From: Paenibacillus sonchi
GTDB lineage: Bacteria > Bacillota > Bacilli > Paenibacillales > Paenibacillaceae
Assembly (NCBI RefSeq): GCF_016772475.1
Contig: NZ_CP068595.1
Span: 7,254,001-7,318,000 of the forward strand
Reading direction: 5' to 3'
Length of the DNA stretch: 64,000 nt
The translations under genes and the position numbers were made by a program. The notes under the pieces are model-generated. The model was not told the origin of the DNA. It saw only the letters and a list, made by a program, of their open reading frames with translations, and searched no databases. How positions within the stretch are numbered: position 1 is the first letter of the stretch; each line of letters starts with the position of its first letter. Of the stretch, positions 10,366-20,316 are shown one piece after another.

Positions 10366-11135
10366 ATGCCCAAGATCCGCTACGTAGAATTTGACGCTGC
10401 TCATCCTGACGATTTTGTGTACAGTATACCCGATGGCCTGGATGCCTGGCTTCTGGTGCTCACACAGACCCCAGCGCTGTTTGAAGTTGCCGGGGAATTG
10501 AAGGAGTTCCCGGCCCACTCTGCGGTTCTATATCCGCCTAACCATGCCATCCATTACCGTGCCTGCTCCGCAAAGTATGTTAACGACTGGGTCCGTTTTG
10601 ATGCGGACGAGTCCTATATTACAGAGTCCGCCTTGCCTACCGGTGTTCCTTTCTCGCTGCCGGACCCCGGTTATTGCCACCAATTGTTTCAGCTGCTGAC
10701 GTTGGAGAACACTTTTCACAATGACTACCGGGAGCTTTCCATCGACTACTTGTTTAGAATCATATTTAATAAGCTTCACGAAGCGTCCCAGGACAAGCTG
10801 AGCCCGCAATATTATAAACTTCTGGAATTGCGCAAGGCTCTGTACAATAACCCGGGCCATCCCTGGACCGTTTCTTCAATGGCAGAATACCTGCACATAA
10901 GTGCAGGCTATCTGCAAACGATATACAAATCAACCTTCGGTATTTCCTGCATGGAGGATGTCATTCATTGCCGGATTCGGCTGGCCAAAGAAAAGCTTGT
11001 CTTCGGCCCGCACAAAATTGCCGAGATTGCCTCACTCTGCGGTTATGCAAATGTGGAGCATTTCTGCAGGCAGTTCCGGCAGCATACCGGCTGCTCCCCC
11101 GAGCCTACCGGGATAAGCATGCCTCCAGATTATAA
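10366..11135 (+). CDS. AraC-family regulator, frame broken near the end at 11096-11100
   Basis: N-terminal cupin-like sugar-binding half (residues 1-150) and C-terminal double helix-turn-helix (MAEYLHISAGYLQTIYKSTFG ... IAEIASLCGYANVEHFCRQFRQHTGCSP). In the given frame translation would run on into the antisense of the next gene; one extra C in the run 11096-11100 gives the normal AraC ending AYRDKHASRL and a stop at 11133-11135, for 256 residues. GGGGAAG precedes the ATG. It is divergent from the GH43-GH43-esterase operon (6442-10183), which it probably controls, and convergent with the GH43 gene at 11155. The 182-base divergent region carries two copies of the palindrome TGAATTCA or CTGAATTC that could be operator half-sites. 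Confidence 0.85.
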
Positions 11136-11154
11136 AGAGACTGGGCGGGCAGGC

Positions 11155-12669
11155 CTATTTCCGCCTAATATAATGGAAATAATCGAAATCCGCATAACCG
11201 CCGGACGATTGGGTCGCATAGTTGAACAGGCCAATCCGGTACCCCATGAAATGATCCAGCGTATATCTCATGTGCAGCGTCCGGCCAATCGGCTTCCAGC
11301 CGGTTCCGTCCTCCGAATAGAAGAAACTGGCCTGATCCAGGCTATCCTCATAATTGAAATCTATTCGAAGGTGCACCCGGCCGCCGGTGAACGCTACACG
11401 TTCCACTATCTCCTCACGGCCGTCCCCGCCGTTGACACACATGCACACGCTGAACCGGCCGTCCTCCCCGGCCACAATCCCAACCGTGCCGAACCCGTTC
11501 TGCAGGGCTACCAGGCCTGCCCGGTCGCCGGGCTGCAGGCCGGCAAGGTCCAGCACCGCTGCCGCGCTGCAGGCCGGGCCTTCCGTCCGCTGTGTCAGCG
11601 TATTGCGCGCCCGCAGGATGCTGTCCGCTGCCTGACCGGTGCGCAGCCGCAGATAGCCCGGCCGCTCAGTGACCGACCATAATCCGTTGTCGGGATTATG
11701 GTTCCACTGCCAGTTCAGGGCCAGCCGGTTGCCCGCATAGTCGAACTCATCGCTGATGACCAGCGGCTTCGGCTCCGAAGCAGGCAGCTTCGTCGCAAAA
11801 GCTTGAGGCGCCCTGCCGTTCTCCCCGATGACCGGCCAGCCGTTCTCCCAGCTCACGGGAAGCACGCAGGGAATCCGCCCGACAGCGTCATGATCCTGGA
11901 ACAGTACCGCGTACCAATCGCCATCCGGAGTATCAACAATGCCGCCTTGCGCTACGCCTTTATTATGGTAGCCGAGATCATCGTCCAGAATTATTGTCCG
12001 TTCATAGGGACCCCGAAGCTCGTGTGAGCGGTAGCATAACTGGCGTCTGCGCTGGTTGCCCGTTCTCGGCCATTCAATAAAGAACAGATAGTAATAGCCG
12101 TTCAGCTTGTATGCATGACAGCCTTCGATCCGCAGCCCGATGTTTTCCCGTTCGCCCTCAAGCAGCAGTTGGGCGGTTCCGCCGGGCTTCACCGCCGTCA
12201 GATCCTCCGTCAGCTCCTTGATCCGGATATCGCCATTGCCGTAGATCACATAGTTGCGCCCATCGTCATCCAGCAGCAGGCCAGGGTCATGGTGAAGCCC
12301 GGGGATCACCGAACGCTCCCATGTTCCTTGCTCAATATCCTCTGTCCGGTAAATATAGAATTGGTCCATATCATTGGAGGAAAAACAAACGTAGTACACC
12401 CCTTCCTTGTAACGAAGGGATGCCGCCCAGGAGCCTTTGCCATAAATGCCTGCACCGTCCAGCAGCCGGTGGGCAGCGTTATCCTCGAAGGTATCATATA
12501 CATAATTTACAATTTCCCAATCTTTCAAGTTAACCGATTTCATAATCGGACAGCCCGGCATGGAATGCATACTGGTGCTGATCATATAGAACACAGGCCC
12601 CACGCGGATTACGTCAACATCCGGGACATCCGCCCACATAATAGGATTGGTTATAACCGCAGTATTCAT
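11155..12669 (-). CDS. GH43 beta-xylosidase with C-terminal ConA-like domain
   Basis: 504 residues. GH43 propeller in the first ~300: Asp in MWADVPDVDVIRVG, Asp in GLHHDPGLLLDDDG and Glu in RIEGCHAYKLNGYYYLFFIEWP. The last ~190 residues form the beta-xylosidase C-terminal concanavalin-like domain (LNWQWNHNPDNGLWSV, FFYSEDGTGWKPIGRT), which in this group shapes the active-site pocket. Acts on non-reducing xylose or arabinose of short oligosaccharides in the cytoplasm (no signal peptide). ATG preceded by AAGGAGGG. Third gene of the GH10-GH43-GH43 operon, 28 bases after the preceding stop; converges with the AraC gene, leaving only 19 bases. Confidence 0.88.
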   Translation of the reverse strand: MNTAVITNPIMWADVPDVDVIRVGPVFYMISTSMHSMPGCPIMKSVNLKDWEIVNYVYDTFEDNAAHRLLDGAGIYGKGSWAASLRYKEGVYYVCFSSNDMDQFYIYRTEDIEQGTWERSVIPGLHHDPGLLLDDDGRNYVIYGNGDIRIKELTEDLTAVKPGGTAQLLLEGERENIGLRIEGCHAYKLNGYYYLFFIEWPRTGNQRRRQLCYRSHELRGPYERTIILDDDLGYHNKGVAQGGIVDTPDGDWYAVLFQDHDAVGRIPCVLPVSWENGWPVIGENGRAPQAFATKLPASEPKPLVISDEFDYAGNRLALNWQWNHNPDNGLWSVTERPGYLRLRTGQAADSILRARNTLTQRTEGPACSAAAVLDLAGLQPGDRAGLVALQNGFGTVGIVAGEDGRFSVCMCVNGGDGREEIVERVAFTGGRVHLRIDFNYEDSLDQASFFYSEDGTGWKPIGRTLHMRYTLDHFMGYRIGLFNYATQSSGGYADFDYFHYIRRK

Positions 12670-12697
12670 TTCTTTGCCCTCCTTGGAATGAAATCCA

Positions 12698-14125
12698 TTA
12701 CTCCATAAACTGCCATGATTCCAGCTTGAACAATCCGGTCCCGGTTGTACCCTTAAACACCAGATACAGGTCGTGGACTCCCTCTGCTCCGCTAACCTCC
12801 GTCTTAAACTCCATCACTTTCTCCGGCCCATTCGCAGCAGGAACGGACAGCTCGCCAACCAATACGCCTGCCGGGTCATCCAGATGCAGCTCGATGTTTC
12901 CGCCGCCCTCAAGGCATATGACCGAAGCACTGAATGCTCCTGCCCCTGTGCTTCCGAAGTCGACCCCGGATAACCCGATCCAATCGCCATTGTCAATATC
13001 CGTTACAAGCCGTTTCCCCGCCGATGCCATAAATTCCGTTTTGACGCCCGCACTCCACCCCATCGTTGCAGCCAACACGCGGTGATACGGGTTGAAGCAT
13101 CCAATCTGCTGCACCCCCTTGTAGTCGGCTTCAATATTCTGAATGGAGCCATCCTCCTTATGGGAGAGGCGCCCCAGATGCGTCGAACGGTAGCCGTTCG
13201 CAATCCCCTCTGCCTTGGACAAGGTTTGTGCGTGATAAGCGATATACCATTCGTCATGATATTGAAAAATCGCATGATGGTTATTGCCCGACACTCCGAA
13301 AAAATGTCCCGGATTCTTCAATATCGTCTTATGATATGTCCAGGGACCCATCGGGCTGCTGCTAGTCATATACGCAATCTCTCCCGCAGGAGGACTGCCC
13401 TCCGGACGTTCCCTATCATAGAAATTAGAACAGTAGGTATAATAGTAGACGCCTTCCCGCTTATGTATACCGGCATCCTCAAACATAAATGGTGCTGGAA
13501 TAACCTCAGCAGTCCCCTCTACGCTGATCATGTCATCTCCAAGCTTCATGACCCGTGCTGTGCCAGGCTCCGCAAACTGTCCTTCGGGTACACCCCCTCC
13601 GAAATAGATATAGCCCTTGCCGTCATCATCAACCAGAACCGCCGGGTCAAACAGCCAGGTTACGTCCTCGACTCCCGGGGTGGAACGCAGAATCAGCGCC
13701 TCGCCGATGGGGTCGGTCCACGGTCCCAACGGACTGTCACCCGACAGAACACCAATGCCGCTGGCATTATTGGCGAAGTACAGGAAGAACTTATCTTTGC
13801 CGCCGATCACCTTATGGACCGCTGCAGGCGCCCATGACTGGGTAGCCCACTTGGCTGCCCCTTCCTGCCCTGCCACCGCAATCTCGCCATGATCGGTCCA
13901 GTTAACCAAATCGCTGGAGGATATGACCGCAATCTTATTGATACTGCTGTAAGTGTTCTCTTTCACCACGCCGTTCCCGTCATACTCCAGCGCGTCATTG
14001 GTCATGTACAGATAGACCCTGTCGCCGAACACCAGGGCATACGGATCGGCCCCGTATCTATGCGCTACGAGCGGATTACCGTTCGGCGGAACCTTTCCGA
14101 TGGCTTGATTCAATGGACTTGTCAT
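12698..14125 (-). CDS. GH43-CBM6 arabinoxylan arabinofuranohydrolase (XynD-like)
   Basis: 475 residues: a GH43 domain (about 1-340) followed by CBM6 (about 350-475, ending LYLVFKGTTGTGLFKLESWQF). The opening GNPLVAHRYGADPYALVFGDRVY, the DPAVLVDDDG segment and the FEDAGIHKREGVYYYTYCSNF segment match the XynD group, whose characterised members remove arabinose linked O-2 or O-3 to xylose. Catalytic acids: Asp in YGADP, Asp in LFDPAVLVDDD, Glu in FEDAGIHK. Unlike many XynD proteins it has no signal peptide, so it acts inside the cell. RBS GGAGG; second gene of the GH10 operon, 49 bases downstream of the xylanase stop. Confidence 0.9.
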   Translation of the reverse strand: MTSPLNQAIGKVPPNGNPLVAHRYGADPYALVFGDRVYLYMTNDALEYDGNGVVKENTYSSINKIAVISSSDLVNWTDHGEIAVAGQEGAAKWATQSWAPAAVHKVIGGKDKFFLYFANNASGIGVLSGDSPLGPWTDPIGEALILRSTPGVEDVTWLFDPAVLVDDDGKGYIYFGGGVPEGQFAEPGTARVMKLGDDMISVEGTAEVIPAPFMFEDAGIHKREGVYYYTYCSNFYDRERPEGSPPAGEIAYMTSSSPMGPWTYHKTILKNPGHFFGVSGNNHHAIFQYHDEWYIAYHAQTLSKAEGIANGYRSTHLGRLSHKEDGSIQNIEADYKGVQQIGCFNPYHRVLAATMGWSAGVKTEFMASAGKRLVTDIDNGDWIGLSGVDFGSTGAGAFSASVICLEGGGNIELHLDDPAGVLVGELSVPAANGPEKVMEFKTEVSGAEGVHDLYLVFKGTTGTGLFKLESWQFME

Positions 14126-14174
14126 TGGATTTCCTCCACTTTTCTTAAGTTTTCCGGGCTTCTATTCAGTGTTA

Positions 14175-15191
14175 TCATTTCGAAGCCGCCAGATCGGCAA
14201 GGCGTCCGAATGAGGCTTTGGGCTGCCGGTGTTCGTCAAACAGGAACGGCCAGTTTTTACGTCCGCGCACCGGGAACCCGTCCAGCCACGTATAGTCGTC
14301 AGCTACACCCCAGAAGGTAACGGAATCTATGGCGTTTCGATATTCCAGGAGCAGGGCAAAAATCTCCGCATAACGCTCCTCTTGGAGCTTCAGCATCTCA
14401 TCTGTTGGCGCTTTCAAATCCGTCCGCTTGTCTTCGAACCGGAACATCGAGAGGTCCAGCTCGGTAATGTGGATTCTAACGCCAAGAGAAGCGTACAGCT
14501 CAAGGGCGCTACGGATTTCACCGATTGAAGGACCATAGATATTCCAGTGCGCCTGCATGCCTATTCCGTGAATCGGCGTATTCTGGTCGAGCAGGCTGCG
14601 CACCAGCTTGTAGATTTTGCCGCTCTTGACAGGATCGGTCTCATTATAGTCGTTGTAGAACAGCAGAGCGTCAGGGTCAGCCTGGTGCGCCATTTCAAAG
14701 GCCTGGCGGAGATAATCCTCGCCGATGATCTCAAGCCACCGGGTATCCCGCAGGTACTGGTCTGTTTTATCCTCAATCGCTTCATTCACTACATCCCAGG
14801 CATACGCCCGTCCCCGGTAACGGCCCACTACCGTGTTGATATGGGTCTGCAGGCGGGCAAGCAATTGCTCTCTGCTGCAGGTTCCGCCTTCCGCATCCCG
14901 GAACATCCAGTCTCCGGTCTGGTTATGCCACAGAAGCGTATGCCCCCGGACGCCGATCCCGTGCGACTCTGCGAATTCGAAGATACCGTCCGCAGCCTCG
15001 AAGGTGAATTCGCCTTCCTCCGGCTGAACCAGAGCCGGCTTCATCTCATTCTCGGCGGTGATGCTGTTGTAATGCCTCGCGATGAAAGGACCCTGGGCAG
15101 CTATAATGCCAGTACTGACGGCAGCCCCTATTTTAAAGGCCTCCCGGAACATTTCATGTAATGCAGGAATTTCGCTGTTGGCTTGCTTCAT
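14175..15191 (-). CDS. GH10 endo-1,4-beta-xylanase, intracellular
   Basis: 338 residues counted from the ATG at 15191, chosen because AGGAGG lies nine bases upstream; the longer open frame to 15275 has no RBS. Single GH10 barrel: acid/base Glu137 in WDVVNEA, nucleophile Glu244 in HITELDLS, plus GHTLLWHNQ. No signal peptide or CBM, as in the intracellular GH10 enzymes of Paenibacillus and Geobacillus that cut imported xylo- and aldouronic oligosaccharides. First gene of the GH10-GH43-GH43 operon. It lies 126 bases downstream of the response regulator gene without an obvious terminator between, so transcription may also come from the transporter/two-component operon. A perfect palindrome sits at 15246-15263. 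Confidence 0.93.
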   Translation of the reverse strand: MKQANSEIPALHEMFREAFKIGAAVSTGIIAAQGPFIARHYNSITAENEMKPALVQPEEGEFTFEAADGIFEFAESHGIGVRGHTLLWHNQTGDWMFRDAEGGTCSREQLLARLQTHINTVVGRYRGRAYAWDVVNEAIEDKTDQYLRDTRWLEIIGEDYLRQAFEMAHQADPDALLFYNDYNETDPVKSGKIYKLVRSLLDQNTPIHGIGMQAHWNIYGPSIGEIRSALELYASLGVRIHITELDLSMFRFEDKRTDLKAPTDEMLKLQEERYAEIFALLLEYRNAIDSVTFWGVADDYTWLDGFPVRGRKNWPFLFDEHRQPKASFGRLADLAASK

Positions 15192-15245
15192 TTTTGCTAA
15201 CCTCCTGTATTTGACAACATTTTTTGGGACAACTCTCTCTATCTT

Positions 15246-15263
15246 AACGCATTTGTATGCGTT
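15246..15263. promoter_or_regulatory. Perfect palindrome upstream of GH10 xylanase, candidate operator
   Basis: AACGCAT-TTGT-ATGCGTT, seven-base perfect arms, 55-72 bases before the xylanase ATG. No obvious terminator T run. Probable binding site for a regulator of the xylanase operon; which one is unknown. Confidence 0.5.
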
Positions 15264-15317
15264 TACCATTACCAAAGTAAATAGATGGACCCCAAATAAA
15301 TAATTGCACCCTATTTC

Positions 15318-16832
15318 TTATCTGCCCTGAGCCTGTGCCCGGAACTGAACAGGCTTCAGCGCCGTCCGTTTCTCGAACTCTCTTAAGAAATGATGATAGT
15401 GTACATAACCGACACTCTCCACAATGCTTCTGACTGTATCATGAGTGTCGATCAGCCGCTTCTTGGCTGCTTCGATCCGCAAATTATGAATGTACTCAAG
15501 AATGCTGATGCCGTGCTTTTTGATAAAGGCCTGGCCCAGATACACCGGATTGATATAGAAATGCTCCGCAATCTCTTTTACCGTCAGATGCTCTGAATAA
15601 TGTTCTCTTAAGAAGCATTCAACGCGGATCAGCGGATGCTCGGAGTTACGCTCCTTGTGCTGCCGGATATAATTCATACTGGTTCCTAGCGCCGTCTCCA
15701 GAGTGATCTGCAGGTCTTCCAGGGATTTGGGCTCGGTTCTGAAAAAATCAAGCATGCCGATCCACTGATCGTCCGCACCTCCGAATTCCTTCAGCAGCTC
15801 CATGCTCCGCAGCATGATATCCATGCCCATCATCTGGACGACTCCCGGATCGGTCCGGTTCTCCCTGAACACGCTGAACAACTCGCCCAGCTTCTCCGCG
15901 GCCTTCTGTTCATGCAGCCGCTCCACTGCGCTGATGATCTCTTCAATCAGCTCTGCGGATGGGAGCGTGTAGTTCACCTGGCCCTCGGCTTCACTGGCCG
16001 AATCGACCGGACCGCACCCGTCCGAATAGAAGTAATGGCGGGCCGCAGCGCCTGCCGCTTCGCGGTAGGAGACCGGCAGCTCGCGGAGGGACCGCACACT
16101 TGGCCCAATGCTGACCGAACCCTTTACTCCGCTGCGGGTCAGCCCGGCGTACAGCTCCTCCGCCAACCCCGCCGCCGGTGACGAGCTCTCCACGACCAGC
16201 CCGGCCTGATCTCCGGGCAGATCAATGAACATGGCGCCTGCCGGTCCGGCCAGCTCCCGGCAGAGCTCCGTAATATTGCTGCTGTGGCCTTCCACATGCA
16301 CATACGTCCAGCCAGCGGCCGCCTCATCCAGACGGTCCATCTGCTCGGCAGTCTCTTCATCCGGCTCCGCCCAGTGCCCCTCAAGCATGCGCGCAATGGC
16401 GAGCGGCAGCAGCCGGCTGGCCAGCATACTCTGCTGCATGGTCTGCTTAAGGCGCAGCTCCAGTTCGTCCGTAATATCGGTAAGCACCTTATCCCATTCC
16501 GCATCGACGACCGGCTTCAGCAGATAATGTCTCACCCCGTAACGAATAGCTGTTCTGGCGTATTCAAATTCGCCGTAGCCGCTGAGCACGATGAAGATCG
16601 GCTGCTCCATGTCAAGGCTGCGTACGCGCCGGATCAGCTCAAGTCCGTCAATCTCGGGCATGCGGATATCCGTAATCACAAGATCGGGCGAGCTGCGGAT
16701 AATGGCGGCCAGCGCCTCCTCCCCGTTCTCGCAGGCGCCGCATACCTCGAAGCCCAGCTCCTCCCAGTCGGTCAGCGTCCGCAGCCCCTCTAATGCAATG
16801 GTCTCATCATCTGCGAGCACTACTTTATACAT
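15318..16832 (-). CDS. YesN-type response regulator 2b (REC + AraC HTH)
   Basis: 504 residues. Receiver domain 1-125 with phospho-acceptor Asp55 (VITDIRMP) and switch Lys in HYLLKPV; long middle linker; AraC-type DNA-binding domain in the last ~100 residues (IAEHFYINPVYLGQAFIKKHG, VRSIVESVGYVHYHHFLREFEKRT). Start ATG has GGAGGG inside the end of the kinase gene and overlaps it by eight bases, so translation is coupled. It is the second response regulator of this operon: the kinase is flanked by one on each side. Likely activates transporter 2 and/or the GH10 operon directly downstream. Confidence 0.92.
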   Translation of the reverse strand: MYKVVLADDETIALEGLRTLTDWEELGFEVCGACENGEEALAAIIRSSPDLVITDIRMPEIDGLELIRRVRSLDMEQPIFIVLSGYGEFEYARTAIRYGVRHYLLKPVVDAEWDKVLTDITDELELRLKQTMQQSMLASRLLPLAIARMLEGHWAEPDEETAEQMDRLDEAAAGWTYVHVEGHSSNITELCRELAGPAGAMFIDLPGDQAGLVVESSSPAAGLAEELYAGLTRSGVKGSVSIGPSVRSLRELPVSYREAAGAAARHYFYSDGCGPVDSASEAEGQVNYTLPSAELIEEIISAVERLHEQKAAEKLGELFSVFRENRTDPGVVQMMGMDIMLRSMELLKEFGGADDQWIGMLDFFRTEPKSLEDLQITLETALGTSMNYIRQHKERNSEHPLIRVECFLREHYSEHLTVKEIAEHFYINPVYLGQAFIKKHGISILEYIHNLRIEAAKKRLIDTHDTVRSIVESVGYVHYHHFLREFEKRTALKPVQFRAQAQGR

Positions 16833-18633
16833 GAGATCCCTCCTTTACCGGAACCAGACTCAATTCCCCCGGAATCTGGATGGTAATGACCGTCCGTTCG
16901 GACTCGGTGCTCTCAATGCTGAATGTAGCTTTGCCGTTGTAATACAGCATCAGGCGTTTATACACATTGCGGAGCCCGACATTCTGACCCGTATCCTCCT
17001 CTGTTTCCAGATGGGACTTGATCCATTCCAGCTTCTCCTTCTCAATTCCTTTGCCATTGTCGGTCACCATAATCAGCAGCCCCGTCCCATTCCGCGAAGC
17101 GGACACGTGGACTTCCCTTGCCCATTTGACCGACTGCAGGCCATGCTTGCAGGAATTCTCCACCAGCGCCTGAATACTCATCTTGGGAATCCGGCAGTTC
17201 AGCACCTCAGGCTCGATATCCAGCACATAAGAGAACCGGTTCTGAAAGCGGAACTTCTCAATCTGCAGATACATCTCAATGAAGGATACTTCCTCCTCCA
17301 CCGTAATCAGATCATCCTTCCAGCTCAGCAGCCTGCGCATTATCAGGGCCAGATTCCGGATGACATCGGTAACTTGTTCATATTTATACTTCTTACAGAT
17401 GACCAGGATCGCATTCAGCGTATTGAACAGAAAATGAGGGTCCACCTGGCTCTCCAGATATTTCAGCTCCGCCCGCACCCGTTCCAGCTCCAGATCCTTC
17501 TTCTGGATCTCCAGCTTATAGACATCATTGATCAGATTGCGGATTTTGTCGGTCATCAGATTGAAGCTGCGGATCAGACCGCCGATCTCATCCTTCCCTT
17601 CATACATATCAATGCTCTCGAATTGTTCGTATTTGACAAGCTTCATATGTTTGTAGAGCAGCCTTACCCGCAGATTGTAGGAGCGAATAATAACAATCAT
17701 AAGCAGGGTGGGAATGATGATCGTCAGCAGGACCAGAATCAGCGAGTTCCTGAGTGCGCGGTCCATCTCATGGTTGATCTTACGCCCTTCCGGAGTTCCG
17801 ACCAGCCGCCAGCCCTTAGTGTAAGCCGCACTGCTGAGCGCCCGGACAATCTGCTTGGACGGCTGGTCAAGGCTGGTGTCCACATTCAGCAAGGCACTCG
17901 CATCCAGCGAGGAGAAGGAACGGTCCGAGGCCAGCACGACCCGGTTCTTCTCATCCAGCAGCTTGAAATCCAGATAGTCACGCTCCTTCTGGAACAGCTC
18001 CTGCATATTGTTCAGCCGCAGATCGATCCTCAGATATTTCGTGTAGGGCTGGCCCGTGAAGTTATCCAGTTTGCGGATCAGGCTGACCAGCACCTCCTGC
18101 TGCGGCGGATTCAGCGGGTTGGTTCCCTGATAAGAAGTCAACAGCACTTTGTCTGTGCTGCTTGAGATTTTGCGGTACCATTCACTTCTCTTATCCGCGT
18201 CCGACAGAATGAAGTAGCTGTTGCCGTTCTGGATCGTCGGATTAGTGGTGTATATGCCCATCCAGGAAATATAGGAGTGAAGATTGCTGTACTGCCGCAG
18301 CTTATCCTTCAGAGAATCATTATAGGCATCATAATAAGCCTCATTATCCGGGTAGGCGGAATCCATCATCTCCATATAGGGCCGGTCCGCAGCCACCGTG
18401 TTGCTGATCGCCACGCATTCGTTCACGATCTGCATCAGGTCATAGACCACCCGGTCTACTGATATCTCCAGATTCTCCCTCTCCCGTGCCTCCACATTGC
18501 GGCTGATCTGTACATAAAAGAGGGCATTGATGCTAAGTATGGGGACGAGCACACACAGTAAGTAGATAAACAAAAACTTGTATTTGAGCGGAATATCATT
18601 GATGAAGGCAGATGGCTTCCGGTTATCCTTCAT
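16825..18633 (-). CDS. YesM-type sensor histidine kinase 2
   Basis: 602 residues. Membrane segment at about 15-35, an extracellular sensor region of about 260 residues, a second membrane segment near 300, HAMP linker, then the YesM-type His-kinase domain with phospho-acceptor His in LESQVDPHFLFNTLN and an HATPase domain (QALVENSCKHG, MVTDNGKGI, GLRNVYKRL). Senses extracellular sugar or the loaded binding protein and phosphorylates an AraC-type response regulator. GGAGGAGG precedes the ATG. It lies 23 bases after response regulator 2a and overlaps response regulator 2b. Confidence 0.93.
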   Translation of the reverse strand: MKDNRKPSAFINDIPLKYKFLFIYLLCVLVPILSINALFYVQISRNVEARERENLEISVDRVVYDLMQIVNECVAISNTVAADRPYMEMMDSAYPDNEAYYDAYNDSLKDKLRQYSNLHSYISWMGIYTTNPTIQNGNSYFILSDADKRSEWYRKISSSTDKVLLTSYQGTNPLNPPQQEVLVSLIRKLDNFTGQPYTKYLRIDLRLNNMQELFQKERDYLDFKLLDEKNRVVLASDRSFSSLDASALLNVDTSLDQPSKQIVRALSSAAYTKGWRLVGTPEGRKINHEMDRALRNSLILVLLTIIIPTLLMIVIIRSYNLRVRLLYKHMKLVKYEQFESIDMYEGKDEIGGLIRSFNLMTDKIRNLINDVYKLEIQKKDLELERVRAELKYLESQVDPHFLFNTLNAILVICKKYKYEQVTDVIRNLALIMRRLLSWKDDLITVEEEVSFIEMYLQIEKFRFQNRFSYVLDIEPEVLNCRIPKMSIQALVENSCKHGLQSVKWAREVHVSASRNGTGLLIMVTDNGKGIEKEKLEWIKSHLETEEDTGQNVGLRNVYKRLMLYYNGKATFSIESTESERTVITIQIPGELSLVPVKEGSHV

Positions 18634-18656
18634 GCAGGCCCCTCCTCCCTGTTGAA

Positions 18657-20188
18657 TTAACTCTTCTTGTATACAGAAGGCGTCACTCCGTTAAGCGCCT
18701 TGAACTTGGCGGCGAACACATCGGCGTCTGAATAGCCCACTCTGCTTGCAATATCTGATATTCCCATATCGGTCCGGCGCAGCAGCTTCTTCGCTTCTTC
18801 AATACGGAATTCATGGAGATAATCGTTGAAGGAGCTGCCGTAATATTTCTTGAACCGTTGTCCCAGGTAGGCGGAATTTACATGCAGGTGCTTGGCAATA
18901 TCCTGCAGCTTCAGCTTCTCCTGATAATGCCCGCGGACATACTCGATCGCTGCGGCCACGATCTGATCCTCCGCCCTGCCGTCCGCAGCCGCTGCGAACC
19001 ACTCTGCTGCCTCGCACAGTTCCTCCTCTATCTGACGCTCAAGCAGCGGAAGACAGCTGGCCGTATGCCGGGACGGGAACCATTTCTGCACCCACTGCGC
19101 ATAGTCTCCCCCTCTGGCGGTAATTTCACGTAGCAGCTCAGCTTTGACGTTGGCCAGAAAAGCGTCGATCCAGGAGCTGGAAGCCACCTCCGCCGAGAAA
19201 ATCCTGAACACCTCGCCAAGCTGATCCGTGAGGTGATCGACCTTCCCTTCGGTGACGGATTGCAGCAACGACCGTCTCAGCTCTGCCGGAAGCATGGCCA
19301 TCTGCGTCTTATCCTGCTTCTCGAAGAAGCCGGCCACCCCGCCCCCGGGCCATCCGGCCTGCACAGTTCAGCTGCCAGCGCCTCATGGTATGCCGAATTC
19401 AGAGTCTCCGGGCCCTGATGCTGAAGACTTGCCGAGAAAAAGACCGGCGTGCTGTACAGCGGCCGCATCTCCTCCATCCACCGGGTAAGCAATGCCCGGT
19501 CAAGCGCCGGCCCTTCCTGCGGGGACACCAGCAGATACCCGTGCTTCCCGCTGCCTGCGGTGAACGGATAGACCCTAATGCTGCGCAGCGGCTCCTTGCC
19601 GCTCATGGCAGCGACCTGCTCACGCATATGCAGGCTGTCCGGCGCTGCTCCATGGACCAGAACACAGCATAGCCGCGAGGCGGGGGAGATCCCCAGCGTC
19701 TTCAGCCCCTTCTCCCGCTCCTCCTCCGTATTCTCCCGCATCAGGAGCCGGGATACCATATCCTCCTGCATCAGAGCCGAGAGCGCATCACGCCGTGAGG
19801 ACGCCTTACGTTCTTTGAGGATCTGTTCCGTTACCGTCTGCAGCGCCTCCGTCAGCTCCGTTTCATCCAGAGGCTTGGTCAAATAATTGGATACTCCGTA
19901 TTTAAGGGCCCGCTTGGCATACTCAAAGTCAGCATAGCCGCTAAAAATAATAAATTTCGGCTGGAAATCGCTTTCAGAGGTTCTTCGGATGAGCTCAAGG
20001 CCGTCGATGACCGGCATACGCACATCGGTGATAACCAGGTCAGGGCGGGTGCTGCCGATTAGCTCAAGCGCATCCTCCCCGTCCAGCGCCTCGCCGCATA
20101 CTTCATAATTTAGTGCCTCCCAGTCGACCAGGAAGCGGAGTCCTTCCAGCATAATCGGCTCATCGTCGGCAAACAGTACCTTAAGCAT
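18657..20188 (-). CDS. YesN-type response regulator 2a, frame broken at 19337-19346
   Basis: Receiver domain with Asp55 (VITDVRMP) and Lys in NYLTKPL, middle region, and AraC HTH (IAKHLHVNSAYLGQRFKKYYG, ISDIASRVGYSDADVFAAKFK). The two frames meet at the C runs 19337-19340/19342-19346; one extra base gives 510 residues, the same size as its partner at 15318. Start taken at ATG 20188, giving the standard opening MLKVLFADDEP; a longer frame to 20266 lacks family similarity. First gene of the RR-HK-RR trio, 128 bases after the permease gene, with a hairpin in the gap. Confidence 0.87.
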
Positions 20189-20249
20189 GGGATCACCATC
20201 TTTATATAAGTAGTTGGAGCCCGCAGGACTCCCCATGTTGAACAGGAGA

Positions 20250-20277
20250 AACCGCTTCGGCCGCACCCGAAACGGTT
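20250..20277 (-). other. Hairpin between permease 2b and response regulator 2a
   Basis: AACCGCTTCGG at 20250-20260 pairs with CCGAAACGGTT at 20267-20277 (one wobble). No long T run on the minus strand, so it looks like an attenuator or mRNA-end stabiliser that lowers regulator expression relative to the transporter. Confidence 0.4.
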
Positions 20278-20316
20278 ATAGTATACATATTTTCCTTATA
20301 TAATACATAGTGACAA

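Noticed and set aside
11136..11682. C-terminal extension of the AraC protein to 438 residues
   Set aside because: This part is the antisense of the GH43 gene; the normal AraC end is reached in the other frame at 11135.
16591..18165. 524-codon open frame on the plus strand opposite kinase 2
   Set aside because: It lies wholly antisense to a clear YesM kinase and has no RBS or family resemblance.
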